This document shows positions 35,589-47,805 of a stretch of DNA of 64,000 nt, in pieces. Both the position numbers and the translations under genes were made by a program. The number at the start of each line of letters is the position of its first letter. Position 1 is the stretch's first letter. Origin of the DNA: Ceratorhiza oryzae-sativae (taxonomy: Eukaryota; Basidiomycota; Agaricomycetes; Cantharellales; Ceratobasidiaceae); assembly GCA_030998015.1 (NCBI GenBank), contig JARWMV010000245.1:992001-1056000 (forward strand). Direction: 5' to 3'. The notes below the pieces were generated by a model. The model saw only the letters and a list, made by a program, of their open reading frames with translations. It had not been told where the DNA came from and did no database searches.

Positions 35589-37369
35589 TCATTCAACTTG
35601 GAGCATGAGTCGTGTACGTCCCTTGGTATATTGCTCGTCCAGCCAGCTCCAGAGATCGTTGTCGTCTGATATTTGCACGTTGTCGTCTCGCAGCACTCGT
35701 CGAGGCTTGAATCCGAGTCTCGTACGAACGGCGTCGCATACAGCCGCATATGTGACTGTATGCTGAGGAAATGCGATCGCAATGATCTGGTCCGAGGCCG
35801 CGTGTCTGATCTTGAGTTTAAGCGGAGGGGTCGAGTGAGGAAGCGTCCAGGCGCTGGGATTATTGTTCGAGTACCCGAGTCCGTGTCGCTGAGGTTTGAA
35901 CGCCGACGGCGGACTTGGCGCTCCTCCCGACCCTGACCGGACGGACGTCATCCCCGGCGAGCTCGCGCCGCCAGTATGCGAAAACCGGAACGGGAAATGG
36001 GACAACGTGACGGGTGTGCCGATGCTCCCTCTTCCACGCAAGACCTCATCTGCGGACCGACATCGGTTGAGTGGTGGCGGCGGGGACGTCGGTTCCTGGC
36101 GCTCCTGCACGGCAGGCAACACAAACGGGGTGTAATCCAAACCTGCGAGGTACGGCGATGGTTCAAATTGCTCCACACGTTGCTGTGGTTGTTGCTGTTG
36201 TTGTTGCCGTTGGGACGAGGCGATACTCGACATGCTTTGTTTGCTCAGGGGCTTGTGCATGGCTCGGACACTCGGAGGAGGCGTGATGACGTCGGTCGGT
36301 GCGGAAGTCATGAACGTTCCTTGGTGCGAGTGGGAGGTGGCTTCCGGACTGAGTGGTGGAGTGCTGGCGAAACTGTCTGTCGAAGTGACGAGATGCTATG
36401 ATTGGGTGGGGCGGTCAGAATCGCTGGTCGTACGAAATGATCGGGAGTACGCACCTCCCGGCTGGGACATGGGGAAACACGATAAACGGGATTAGGTTTC
36501 TGTAGCTGGGTGTTAATCGTAGGTACATGTGGGGACGTAATTGGCGGTGGGTTGGCTACCCGAAGCGGTACGTGTTTGTCAAACGCCGGAGGGCTGGTGG
36601 AACCAACAAGCTTCGGGTCGTCCGAGAAGAGAGGCTGTCGTCGTGGAGAGGTAGCATTGGGAGGCAAGGTTCGCTCAGGCATGGGTGGAGTATCTCCGGG
36701 GAGAGGAGGGATCGAGCTGGCGCTGGAGCCGCGGTACAGGCTCGAGGGATCGAGACGGAAGACGCTACCCAATTCCAGCGAAGGAATGGCCAGGCGATTC
36801 AGACTGATGGCCCGAGTCCGTCGAGCGCTTGGCCGGCGACTACGCCTCAGGTGACTCGGCGTAGTGAGGGGTGCAGAGGCCCGGTAGGTGGAAGGTGCGC
36901 CGACCAAGAAGCTCGCATCCCGATGAAGCCTCTCCTGTCTCGCCTTCTCTCTTCTTTGCAGGTGTCGTCGGACAAAGTACGTCGCGACTCCGAGCAGGAT
37001 GGATCCGAGCAGCGACCCAAACACAACACCTGCCGCTCGCATTAGCCTAGCACGGTGGCGAGCTCGGGGCGGTGGCTGGTGCACTCACACAAAATGAAGA
37101 TGACTCTCTCCATGGTGGGGTGGGCCGACGCAGACGGCTGCGCAGCGTATTGGCCGACGTCAAGGAACGTATGGGTAGTGTTCGTCGTGCGGATATCGAG
37201 AAAGAACGGGGGCATGTCAAGTGGACGTGAGTGATCGTAGGCCGGGCCGTCCAGGCTTGTGCAAGGCCCAGCGCCCAGAGCCTAAGTGCGAATATGAAAA
37301 CAACGAGTTGGGAGAACGAGTGCAGGAGCAAGGCGAGAGAAAGGAGTCGTGCGTCGTCAGCGGGCGCAT
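35589..37369 (-). CDS. Single-pass membrane protein with C-terminal PB1-like domain
   Basis: Unrecognised protein. From the 5' end I see a hydrophobic leader (LVVFIFALRLWALGLAQA), a short outside part with an N-glycosylation site (RTTNTTHTFLDVGQY) and an intron at 37090-37047. A transmembrane helix (AGVVFGSLLGSILLGVATYF) follows, stopped by RRHLQRREKARQER. A long Pro/Ser-rich linker, an intron after VSPCPSRE, a poly-Gln tract and a final domain come next. That domain (LKLKIRHAASDQIIAIAF .. ISDDNDLWSWLDEQY) fits a PB1 fold with an acidic OPCA-like end. The 5' end is unresolved. The leader and THVHL are in one frame and DMPPFFLDI in another, as if one base were missing near 37217. The ATG at 37369 is also out of frame with the leader, so the start is a guess. 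Confidence 0.5.
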
Positions 37370-37608
37370 CGACCGCTCAGTGCATGGGGGCCGGTTGCTG
37401 GCGGATTGTTGGGGGGAAGTGGCCCGTCCCATCACCGACTGCCCCATTTATGACACGGTTTTCGTCCGGCGTTTGCGCGAACGCGGTCGAGTCCCTCACA
37501 AAAGCGTTGAGCTCATATCACCCCGACCAGGCAAAGCGCGGGCAGTGCTCCTGTTGCAAATTGCCAACCGTTTGCCCAAATACAGTATACAACGTTTCAT
37601 TTCTGATT

Positions 37609-39489
37609 TCAATACGCTTTCCAGCCTACCGACTTGATTCTCTCCATCTTGCCATGGACCTCGTTCTGCTGGTTCCGCATATACACGTCCATCGCAGCCT
37701 GGAAACGGCTGTCAGACGCCCCCAGTATCCGGACGGCGAGCAGCGCGGCGTTTGTCGAGTTGTTGATGGCCACAGTCGCCACTGGCACACCACGCTGCCA
37801 TCACCGAGAAACACTGTCAATCCGTCGGCCGGCATGGGCGAGTTCAAGAACTCACCGGCATCTGAACAATACTATGCAGCGAGTCCACGCCGTCGAGACT
37901 GCTGCCCTTGACCGGCACGCCAATGACGGGCAAACTCGTCATCGCGGCGACCATACCGGGCAAATGAGCCGCACCTCCCGCACCGGCAATGATCGCCCTC
38001 AGCCCTCTCGACGCGGCCGACCTCGCATATGTGACCATGTTGTCGACCGTGCGATGCGCGGACACGATGCCCAACTCAAACGGCACGTCCAGCGACTCGA
38101 GTATAACCGCCGCGGCGCGCATCACCGGCAGATCCGAGTCTGACCCCATGATGATACCGACGAGCGGGAACGGATGCGGCAGGCCAGGCGCGGGCTCCAC
38201 GGGCGCATACACCTCGACCTCTTCAGATGGCTCGCCCATCGCCTGCAGCAGCCGACGAACGCCGCGTCGGGTCTGGGCGTCTGAGCTCCCAACGACGGTA
38301 ACGTGGCCCATCTTGCGACCAGGCCTGCACGCGGCCTTGCCGTAAAGATGCGTGCTTGCACCGTGCACAGATAACGCTGCACGCGCGACGCGGCCAATCT
38401 CGTGTCCTTCGTTTGTTTGCCCGATCAGATTGAGCATGATGGCGGATGGAACCTTGATTTCGGTACTTCCCAGTGGTAAAGATAGAATCGCGCGCAGGTG
38501 ATTATCGTATTGCGAAGAGTAACACGCCTCGATTGTGTAATGCCCAGAATTGTGCGGTCGAGGCGCAATCTCGTTGACCACGAGACTGTCTGCACAAACG
38601 TTTACCTTGCCATGTTATCCACACAAAAAAAAAGAGACACACTCACCATCAGGCATCAAGAACATCTCGACGCCAAACACGCCAGCACCCGTAAACGTCT
38701 TCACCGCATCCTCCGCCAACTTTTTCGCGGCCGCCGCAACTCCTGCTGCCACGCCTCTTGCCGGAGCGAATACCAGATGGCAAATGTTGTTTTTGTGCAC
38801 CGTCTCCACCACGGGGTAGGACTGAACCTGGCCGTCCGTCGCCCGGACGACCATGACAGCGAGCTCCTTGACAAACGGTGCCCAGCGCTCCGCATACAAA
38901 GGGCGATCTCCGAGAGCTTTCAGTGCCTCGGACGCTTGGTCCGGGCTGCCCACGACATAGTTCCCCCGTCCATCATACGCGAGCGTCCGACTCTTGAGCA
39001 TCAAGGGATATCCCATCGTCTGACCAGCCGCGCAAACAGCCTCGACACTCGACTCGACCCGAACCGACTCGACAACGTTGACGCCATGCGAGCCAAGGTG
39101 TTCCTTTTGCGCATACTTGTCCTGAATAGTCCTAATCGTCGCAGGCGTAGGATGCACAGTCACCTTGCCCTCCTTTTCGATTTCTTCCAGGATCGCGACG
39201 TTGACATGCTCAATCTCGACCGTAAGGACATCAACTTTAGACGCGAGTTCCCGGATCTTGGATGGTTCCGAAAACGAGCCGTCGACATGCTCTGGAGACG
39301 ATAAAACTTGCTTGGCCGGCGCCTGGTCCCCCACGTCAAGGAACAACACCTCGATGTTAAGCAACGAGGCCGATGCCGCTAGCATTCGGCCCAACTGGCC
39401 GCCGCCTGCGCTTGAACAACTCATACATCAGCTGAGAAAACGCAGATCGACTGGTGCCCACCTAGAACTCCAACGCGTTGAGTATTCAT
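37609..39489 (-). CDS. ADE2: Phosphoribosylaminoimidazole carboxylase (ADE2)
   Basis: Bifunctional purine enzyme that converts aminoimidazole ribonucleotide to its carboxylate (CAIR). Four exons: 39489-39462, 39405-38647, 38589-37856, 37794-37609. The N-terminal PurK-like ATP-grasp half starts [15 protein letters not shown] and contains [19 protein letters not shown] and [12 protein letters not shown], then [18 protein letters not shown]. The C-terminal PurE-like half shows [25 protein letters not shown] and [19 protein letters not shown]. This is the usual fungal fusion order, and both halves appear complete. The short first exon was chosen because it restores the glycine-rich nucleotide-binding start. 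Its 3' end lies close to the start of the downstream membrane-protein gene on the same strand. Confidence 0.95.
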
Positions 39490-39734
39490 TCTTGTCTTCT
39501 GCCAAATGACGCACGATCGTCGGCCGGAGAAAGTTTCGTAGTCTTATCTTATCAGACGGGAGGTGGCTGTGCAAAGATCCATTTACAAAGCCCAGATGAG
39601 AACACAACAAGGTCAGAGGAAAGCAGCAGACTGAGAGACTGAGAGAGATAGCAAGGAGCGGAAGTATGACTATATACGACCTTAGATCATAAATAGAGGA
39701 AAGCGAAATAGTCCTAAAGGAGCCATAAAACGAA

Positions 39735-42700
39735 TCATGAAGTATGGAACGTGGCTTGTAGCAGTTGATCCAGTTGCTATAAATATTCAGATTAATTTGG
39801 GGAATTGGTAGACTAGCAGAGCACTCACCCTGTCAACGTCTTGCATCTCCTTCAACGTAGACTCATATATATCCCTCAATGCCGGATGTATATCCCCTGC
39901 CGATAATGTTGGCCCAAACAGCAGCTCATCCACTGTCGAGAGCGGCGGTCGCAGTGGAGGTTTCTTCAGGGCAGCAGTAAGCTCTACAACCGCCATCAGC
40001 CCGCTCATCCCAAAGTCGTCTCGCATCAGGATCGGCCGGGCCGGTCCACGCGCCTCGACGGTAGTCGGGGGGGTGGTCGGCGACCTGCCATGATAATAAT
40101 CCGAATCGGGCTGCGGAGAGGAACCAAGCCGCGGTGAAGCATCCGAGCCATGTCGATGGTGACTCGATCGGGATGTCGCGCTCGGTGATTGCCTAGCGAG
40201 CATCTGTGCGTTGGTGTTGACACCCAGACGTCCGTTGGACTTGTCGTCCCGAATCTTGGTAAGAACACGGTCGAGCTTCTCCTCCATCACATTTCGGGGC
40301 GTATCCATCACACCCTCGAGCAAATCTCCGCCCTCGCTCGACGTCGTCCGCTGCCTCAACTCGCGTTCGACAATCTCGCTAATGTCATACGTCTCTCCGT
40401 CGGGGAGCACGTACGAATAGCGCATCCGCTCATCGGCCCGAGTCCGTGCGCTTCGCAGTGTCGCGCGATCGGGCAAGAGAACGTCCACGCCTTGCTCCGA
40501 GTTGGCTTGCGCAGTGAGCATTGCGCGTTGATTCGCTCGCGAGGCAGCCCGCTGCGCCGCAATAATCTCCTGTCGTGTCATAGGCTGTGGTTGAGTCGGA
40601 GCAGCCGGGTCGGATGCAACGCTCGCGTCTGAGACGGATTCGCGTTGCGCCGCTTGTTGGAGCGCAACCTCATCCAATGGTGTTGAATATCTCGAGGTCG
40701 AAGATCGAATAGAGCTACGAACGCCAGCGGAGCGCCTGAGAACAAACACCGGGTCGTCTCGCTGTATATCCTCCGCCATGCCGAGGAGCATAGCCGAGTC
40801 CGCTGAGCGTCGCTTGTTCTCTCCAGACCGTCGGTCAATAACTCGCATCGTAGGCTGTTTTGGAAACGCGTCTAGAACTTTGCTCGAGGGCAAAAGATCT
40901 CGCTCGGCTGTAGGACGGCTAAATTAATAACTGGAAATAGCAAATAGAAAGCCTGTACGCACATTGCCCATCAACCTGGACCGACAGGCCATACCGAACT
41001 CTCGAATGACTTCGTCTCTTGCTCATCTTGTCCTCTACAGCATCACCACCCTCGACCATACCCTCTAGGATACCAAATCGTTCAAGGCTCGCCTCGATAA
41101 CCTCGGCGACGGTGGTATTCTTTGGGAAGTTGAGAACCTTTCGGCGCTGAGTTTGTGAGATCCCAGGAGAGGCAACAGCTCCAGCCTGAGAACGGTCGCG
41201 TAACGTCGAACGAGGCACAATCGCCTCGGTGTGTGGGTCGAACACCAAGCTCTCGGGCAAGTCTTCAGGGAAAATGACAACCTGCACTGAGAACCGCGCA
41301 CTCGGCGACGTGAACCGTTCGGGTGAAACAGTTCCCAGAGCAGCCGTAGACACAGACAAGTGTGGCCGGCCGTTGGCAGTCCCAGCCGAGGAGGAAGACA
41401 TCCGAATGGTATCGTCGTCCTTTTCCAGATGCTCATCACCCTCACCAGTCTCTCTGATCTCCTCTGCGCGGAGCGTCACATCTTCGTTCACAGCCTCCTG
41501 GGCCGCACCCGCATTACGCCCTGATGGCCGTCGGTTCAGATAAAACTTGACGGCTGAATCGTCCGCAAAGTCATTCATCCCGAGCTTCGCGATCGCTGGC
41601 ATTGCACTAAGGTTGCTAGCAATACTGTTGATAGAACCGACGCTCGAGCGTTTGACGGTTGGCGCACGCGCCTGTTCAGCCTCAAACACCAACAGCGGCT
41701 TTTCATCCGGACGCAATTCAGCCTCGGCGCCACCCGCAGCTTTTACGGTAAGATAGTATTCGGATGCATCTTCAGCGTTGGCGAGGCGGAAGCGCTGCAT
41801 GGCTTGATGGACAAGTTTGGTGCTCGTCGTGTCTGCGTTGACGAGCACTGTTTTGAACGTCGCCTCGCTCTCAACTCGTTCACCAGCAAACACGCGCAGC
41901 ACACTCAGCTCGGGCAGAGCCGTGTTGCCCTCGAGGAGAATGAGCGAGCCAGGGCGACCGTTGTGCGTCGAGGTGTGAAGATTGCGTAGCTGGGTCGCTG
42001 CGCTCTGGGTGCCAAACGCAAGTGCAGGGTCGGGTTGAGAGGTCGGCGATCGAGCAAACGACTGCTGGAAGCGCGCCTGCAACTCCTGGTCCGCACGTTG
42101 CATACGCAAAGTGGCGGCCTGGGAAGATGCGGGATCACCCCCACCCCCAGACTGACCGCCTGTAGCCCGTTTGGGATCCGTCGAATTGCCCCGACGAGAA
42201 GAAAACACAGGTGCACTAGTCTCAGGAGGCGAGGTCGTATAGCTCATCGAATCGTCCGACTCGCGCGTCGCAAGGCTGGTCTCGCTGTCGTGGGCACTCA
42301 TGGCTGGCCGACGTCCGTTGTCCTTTTCCTTCTTTTCTTTTTTGTTTCGCCCAAAGAGACCAGAAAGCATGCCGCCCTTCTTTTTCTTGTCCTTGTCTTT
42401 GTCCTTGGACTCTTTTCCGCTGCTTTCGCCATCCGTGTCGGGAGGATCCGAACCACGCTCCTTGCGCAACTTTCGATCCCCGTTGGCTGGACGGTTGTCC
42501 TTTCCACGCTTGCGAGCATCGTCCCCGTTGTCGCTATCCCCAGCCCCTTCACGAGAGCGTTTGGGTTCCTCCTGGCTGGGACGCTGGCTCTGGCCACCGA
42601 GCTGAAGGCCGGCGCCAGAAGGTTGAAGCTCGGGATTTCGAGAAGGTGGAGAATCGCGGGCGATAGCAGGCGTAGCAGTGACTCGCTTTGTCTCAGTAAT

Positions 42701-43814
42701 GTTCTCTGGGTCGAAGCTGCTCGTCGACTCCTGGGTCTGTTGAGACTGTTGAGACTGCCCCGAAAGAAGTCGCTCGCGCGAACCCTGTTGACGACCTGAG
42801 GGAGCTAAACCGAGTCCAAGCTGAGCTTGTTGGGCACCAGGAGTGAGGCGAGCCTGGGCGGGAGTAGCCCCCTGTTCGGTCTGCTGCTGTTGCTGGGCTG
42901 CCTGTTTGTTACGTATCTGTTCGTCCGCAGCGTCTTCGTCCCAAGACATTCCATCATCAGGATCAAAGTCTGCAGGGTTGACTTTGTCGCCGCTAGCCTG
43001 AGCCTGAGTCTCGTGATCGCCACCCTCACCCTCGTAGGCCTCTTCGTATTCCTCATCATCATCGTCCTCGTCCCATTCGTCTCCGTCAAACTCTTCGACG
43101 TTCCAGACGGCAGGAGGGTAGTTGAAGACTTGGTTGGATCCTCCACCAAAGACGACGGATTTTGGAGGGGGGACAGGAGATGAACCATAGCGCTGACGAC
43201 GATCACGCTCGCGTACAGAGCGCGTGTCTTCTGTCCGCTCCTGTTGCGTAGCACTCGCGAGCTGTATAATAATGAATAAACCCAAACAATGTGATACATA
43301 ACGGGCGGTAGCCACTTACGTCGATGTTACGATGTTTGTTCAGACGCGCCAAGCGTTCATAGGGCGTCTCGATATTTTCAGCTGGGATGTAGCCAACCTC
43401 TTGGGATTTTAGGACGCGAACAAGCCACCAATAGCTGTTGCTGTCGTCCATGAGGAAAAGGCTGTCGCCCTTGGCGACATTTGCCTGTCCCTCAACCGTC
43501 GCGACAAATGCGTGCAACGAGTAGACGAGGTCAAAGTCGATGGACGGGTCAGGGATTTCCGAGACAGAGCTGCGGTCATCCTCGTCCATGAACTCGCCGT
43601 CACCTTCATGGTCGTCGTCGTCTTCCATGACAGAGTGCTCCTCGTCGCTAGCGTACCGCCTGTCGTCGTAGTGTTGTTGGTATCCGTGCTCTTCCGGGGC
43701 TAGGTCGTCTCGCAAGTCGAGGGTGTCCTGTGTGTGTGTTAGCATGGGCTGTGTACATTGCAGAAAACCAACCTGGCGAGAAGGCCGTCGAGGCTGGCCG
43801 GCGTGAGCCTGCAT
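39735..43814 (-). CDS. SH3 and Ras-association domain protein (Bud14/Tea4-like SH3)
   Basis: Large scaffold, probably of the cell cortex. Exons: 43814-43773, 43727-43320, 43261-40959, 40918-39829, 39776-39735. An acidic N-terminus is followed by an SH3 domain (DLVYSLHAFVATVEGQANVA .. NSYWWLV .. GYIPAENIETPYERLARLNK). This is the SH3 type found in budding-yeast Bud14 and fission-yeast Tea4. Glu/Gln-rich and Lys-rich low-complexity regions come next. Two ubiquitin-fold Ras-association-like domains follow: LRVFAGERVESEATFKTVLV to DEKPLLVFEA, and RRKVLNFPKNTTVAEVIEAS to DDPVFVLRR, the latter across an intron. A helical C-terminus ends VDRQLDQLLQATFHTS. SH3 is firm; the RA calls are good but from pattern only. 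A role in polarity and Ras/Rho signalling is inferred. Confidence 0.8.
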
Positions 43815-44183
43815 TTGGTTGCAGATGAGCGTAGTCCGTGTCGGAGATCACAACAACAAGAGGCGCCCAGCGCTCCCCCGCATACCGTTACATTACCGCT
43901 CCACGTAGCACCCACCCAAGCAACCGGGCTGGCCCATGCATATATAGACGATTTGGATACGAGTGTCGGTTAGGAAAGTTGGAGTATGTTGTCACGCGCA
44001 TATACACATCGGGCAGACACTCGCCGAGGAAGTGAGCACGGAGACCCGTCTGATAGAATGCGCATGGAATGCGGCGTGCTCTGATTGGCCAGTTGCTGAC
44101 AACAACCCACTACTTAACCGCGCGGCAAGAGAGCACCAAGAAGTACTTGACACCCGACCACGACACCCCCCACTCATTCAGCC
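43815..44183. promoter_or_regulatory. Divergent promoter region, SH3-RA gene and cytochrome b5
   Basis: 369 bases between two divergent start codons. It should contain both promoters. CCAAT-like and TATA-like short matches occur but none is decisive. Confidence 0.4.
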
Positions 44184-44828
44184 ATGTCCGACAAGAAAAT
44201 CACCCTCCAGCAGCTCAAGGAGCACACCAAGAAGGACAGCTTTTACACGCTCATCCACGGAAAAGGTCGGTCGGCGCCGCGTTTGGGCTGGATCTCGAGC
44301 TAACTATTCTCCAGTCTACGACGTGACCAAGTTCTTGGACGAGGTACAGACTATTCATTGAGCTTACGTCCACATGGTTTGCTAACTGTCTCCAGCATCC
44401 GGGAGGAGACGAAGTTATTACTGCCGAGGGTGGTAAGTCTAATCCGCTTATCCCGCCATCCGCTCAACCATTCACTCCCTGCGACAGGCAAAGACGCGAC
44501 CGAAGCCTTTGAGGACGTTGGCCACTCTGACGAGGCTCGAGACATCCTCAAAACCCTCTACGTTGGAGACTTTGAGGGTGGACCCGTACGTTTTTTCATA
44601 TCTTCCTGCCAAGCACGTATCTTCATCCGCGTATCGCTAGGCCACCGCACCTAAAATTGCCCCATCGCCTTCGTCCAAGCCAGCTTCCTCTGATTCCGGC
44701 AGGTACGTGACATGGTCGTTATCACGTCAGACCTCTGCCTTACCTATATAACCCAAAGTGTAACCTACTTCATCCCCCTGGCTGCCTTGGGCGCGTATCT
44801 CGCCTGGAGGCTCTACTTCTCGGCGTAG
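44184..44828 (+). CDS. CYB5: Cytochrome b5, tail-anchored
   Basis: Small haem protein of the ER membrane that passes electrons to desaturases and sterol enzymes. Six exons: 44184-44265, 44315-44343, 44396-44432, 44488-44585, 44641-44702, 44759-44828. The haem-binding domain starts [20 protein letters not shown] and has [18 protein letters not shown] with the first axial His. The second axial His is in [13 protein letters not shown] Pro/Ser/Ala linker leads to a C-terminal membrane helix ([19 protein letters not shown]). Length (about 125 residues), motif order and tail anchor match the microsomal form. Its first exon is divergent from the SH3-RA gene. Confidence 0.95.
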
Positions 44829-45263
44829 TTGTATATATTGTCTGTCGTTTGTAGATTTTGGCTGTGCTCTTATTCGATCCTCTAAAACCTAGCCGTTTCG
44901 TTGGACAGACAACAATAAGGTTTCACGCAGGTCGCGCGTGGTTCATGTGCCAAGAGCGCGGGTAGTGCTAATCCTAAAGCGCTGCTGTAAGATGTATCAG
45001 GTCAAGCACGTTATACACTTCAATTCATCCGAGAACAGCCGTTATCTTGGCATAGCCGTCGCTATAAGATGCTTGTCGTTTTCGCATAACATCCAAAACT
45101 AATCGATGTGAACCCCTTTTTTTCCCTGGGTACCTCATGTCTCACTCGGGCCGAATGTGTTTTAGTAGAACTCGTGAATCAAATTGCCATGAGAATAAAT
45201 TGCAACTGTGCAGTGTCATATACACGCAAAACATTGCCAAATAGCATACTATAAGGCATTAAG
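44829..45263. other. Convergent 3' region
   Basis: Between cytochrome b5 (+) and an M43 gene (-). No gene or repeat is recognised. Confidence 0.4.
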
Positions 45264-46384
45264 CTACTGGATGCCGCGATACCTGTAGCACATTTGGCGA
45301 GCGCGCTCGACTTGTCCTGGAGTAAACTGAAATAAAAAATCATAAGCGTGGTACCTTGAAACATAAAACACAGAAACTCACCGTCACTCTACAGAAATCG
45401 TTTGTATAGTCCATGTGATTATTAATCCTGATATAATGCAAGGACATTAGCAAGGCGTACGAGGGAAACCATTTCGCACTTACAGATCCAGACCTCCCCC
45501 CACGCAAGTATCTCGACCCACTGGACATCCGCTCACCGGCGATGCCTCGGGAGGAGTGTCATTGACGCCATCACCCGGCCCGTCACAACCTCCTTGGAAC
45601 GTATGGTACAACCCTACCCAATGGCCAACCTCATGGACCAGCACCTTGCCAGTGTCGTAGCCAGGATTATTCGCGCCAGGAAGGGCCGTGTGGTCCATCA
45701 CGACGCCATCTCGATTGGGCGGGTATTGGTCAAACTCATATGGAAATGTAGCATAACCAAGCAACCCGTTTAGGCGAGCGGTGTAAATGTTGAGATTATC
45801 CGCTCCACCCTTGTAAAGGGCCTGCTTCATTTGGCGCTCTGTGACGGTGTTCATATTGGGGTTCTGATACCATTCGCTAGAATGATACATCAGTAAATAT
45901 TATACCATATTCGTCATCAGCTTGCCTATTTAGTTCGCGTCTAACCCCTCCCACATAAAACCTTAAACCAGCTTGTGCAAAGTTCAAATTCAAAACATTC
46001 ATTTGGTAGCTGATTTGTTGGTCCGTGACCGCCCCTTCGCCTTGTCAAACGTACAAAATCAGCATATATGGCCCGCGTGATATAGTAACGAGTTCACCTC
46101 GAGTGTTGCCGACCGAAATGATGTTCCACCAAACAGGAATGGCACCGGCACTGGCTTGGGCGTTGAGGTCAGGACGATTCTTGATAAAGTCGGCTTCGGC
46201 TATGGCAATCGCCTTGGGACTGTTCACGTATAATCATCTAGTGGTTCAATGTTCAATCCACAAACAGAACGACGCACTCGTGAGGTGTGCCACAGCTCCA
46301 TGCTGTAGTGACGTTCTGAGCCGAGACAAAAGAGATCCCAGAGGCCACAGTCACAGCGAAAAGACGAGCGGCGTTGAAATGCAT
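45264..46384 (-). CDS. Secreted M43 zinc metalloprotease, copy 3 (divergent)
   Basis: Fourth-most-diverged member of the M43 set in this window. Six exons join in frame: 46384-46278, 46219-46098, 46040-45926, 45875-45484, 45427-45382, 45326-45264. The signal peptide MHFNAARLFAVTVASGISFVSA precedes the pro-region. The zinc site is HEVGHWVGLYH, and the Met-turn reads NHMDYTNDFC where the others have MDYSYD. The loop after [20 protein letters not shown] also differs from the others. The intron at 45925-45876 begins with GC (AG/GCAAGC) and ends TAG; splicing there joins RRELN to EWYQNP. All zinc ligands are present. The sequence differences suggest a different substrate from the other three copies, but that is inference. 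Confidence 0.87.
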
Positions 46385-47805
46385 TTCGATGGATGAAAGG
46401 GTTGAAAGAGCTTGATGATTTGCTGGACAGACCCAAACTGAGGTTTTTGTAGGCGGCCGAGTCAGACGACGAAGAAAAAATCAAGCTCGAAGTACATGTT
46501 GAATTACCGACACTCTCGAGGCATCGCGAGCTTCTATCGCCTTGGGCAAGCCGAACAGAAATTCTGGTTTAATTTAAGACGTAGTTTCTGTAACTTTCGG
46601 TGCTTCTCTACCATTCAAGATGGGCACCTGATCTTGCTTTCGTTGTCGGAAGGTCATACACAATGTCAAAATGCCAGATGCGAATACGTGCATACGTCGT
46701 AGAACGTCACTTCTGCCGGCCTTGCCGTGTTGCTCTGGAGTCGTTCACAAAAAAGAAGACTCAATACTATAACCATATACGGCGATTAGCCGAACAAAGT
46801 GGTCTTTCAATTCCGCCACCAAACATATCTGCTATTGAGGAATTATTAACATGTTTTGCCAAGTATAATTCTTATCTCAGAGCCATCTTAACTGTGTTCT
46901 AATCGCTTGAATCCGAAACAAATTTGCGCAAGAAGTTGGGGAATCGCTCTCCATAAACCAGCATCCGCTCGATTTACCATGTCGATCCTCCGAACCCCTG
47001 AGCTTCTATGCCATTATATTTGCATTATGATGACGATATATGCTGACTCAGAATACATGGAACTAGTATGCTAGCCCATCTCGTTAGAGGGAAACGCATA
47101 TATGCACTTTCGTAACCCTTCTTTTGCTGTTTCGGGGTGTAGTCGGCACATACGGATCGGGATAATGGCCCCATACACCGAGCGATTCCATCCGAGGATT
47201 GGCTCGGGGCGGCTCGAAACGAAAAGGGAACTAACTTGTCGCTTTCGTCTAGTGAAACGAGTGAAACCCCCCGCTATACGGATTTATGTAGGTTCTGAAA
47301 GGATCGCTCGTTAATACAACTTGATTGGGGCTTTAAGGCAGTAGTACGACGCATACAAATGGTATACGGAACGAACAACCCTGGCGGAACGGACTGAATT
47401 GCGCTGCCACCTGCAAAGTCAAGTCCATAGGCCGTGGTGAGTGATTGGTTAACCAACACAGTTGCACCACAGGGGACCCACAACCAGCGTTGACAACTGA
47501 GAAGGGCGCTAAGAAGGAAAAAGGCCAAAGGCGGTGTTCGAACTTCCACTCAAACATTTACATAAATAAATATTTGATAGAAGGACCCATGTTAAACAGC
47601 AAGCGACTTTTTTCATTGGTCGGGATTTACCTACTGGGATAACGGACAAAACTCGAGACCATGGAAGGTGTTTTCCAAGCGCCAAATCGTTTGACAGTTT
47701 GCCAACTCAAACAAACTCCGCGCTCCTGTATACTGGTTGGGTGGACGGTTATAGGTATATTACACGAGGTGCCTAAGTTATACAGCGTTTGCTTCTCGCA
47801 ACATG
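46385..47805. other. Long intergenic region between two M43 genes
   Basis: About 1.4 kb. It should hold the promoter of M43 copy 3 and the 3' flank of copy 4. Open frames up to 100 codons show no known similarity and no M43 remnant that I can detect. Confidence 0.4.

Noticed and set aside
42035..42799. 254-codon plus-strand ORF
   Set aside because: Antisense to the SH3-RA gene; Arg/Leu-rich, no similarity, no introns where this genome would have them.
46385..47805. Possible M43 or transposon remnant
   Set aside because: No metalloprotease motif, inverted termini or transposase-like sequence could be found in either strand.
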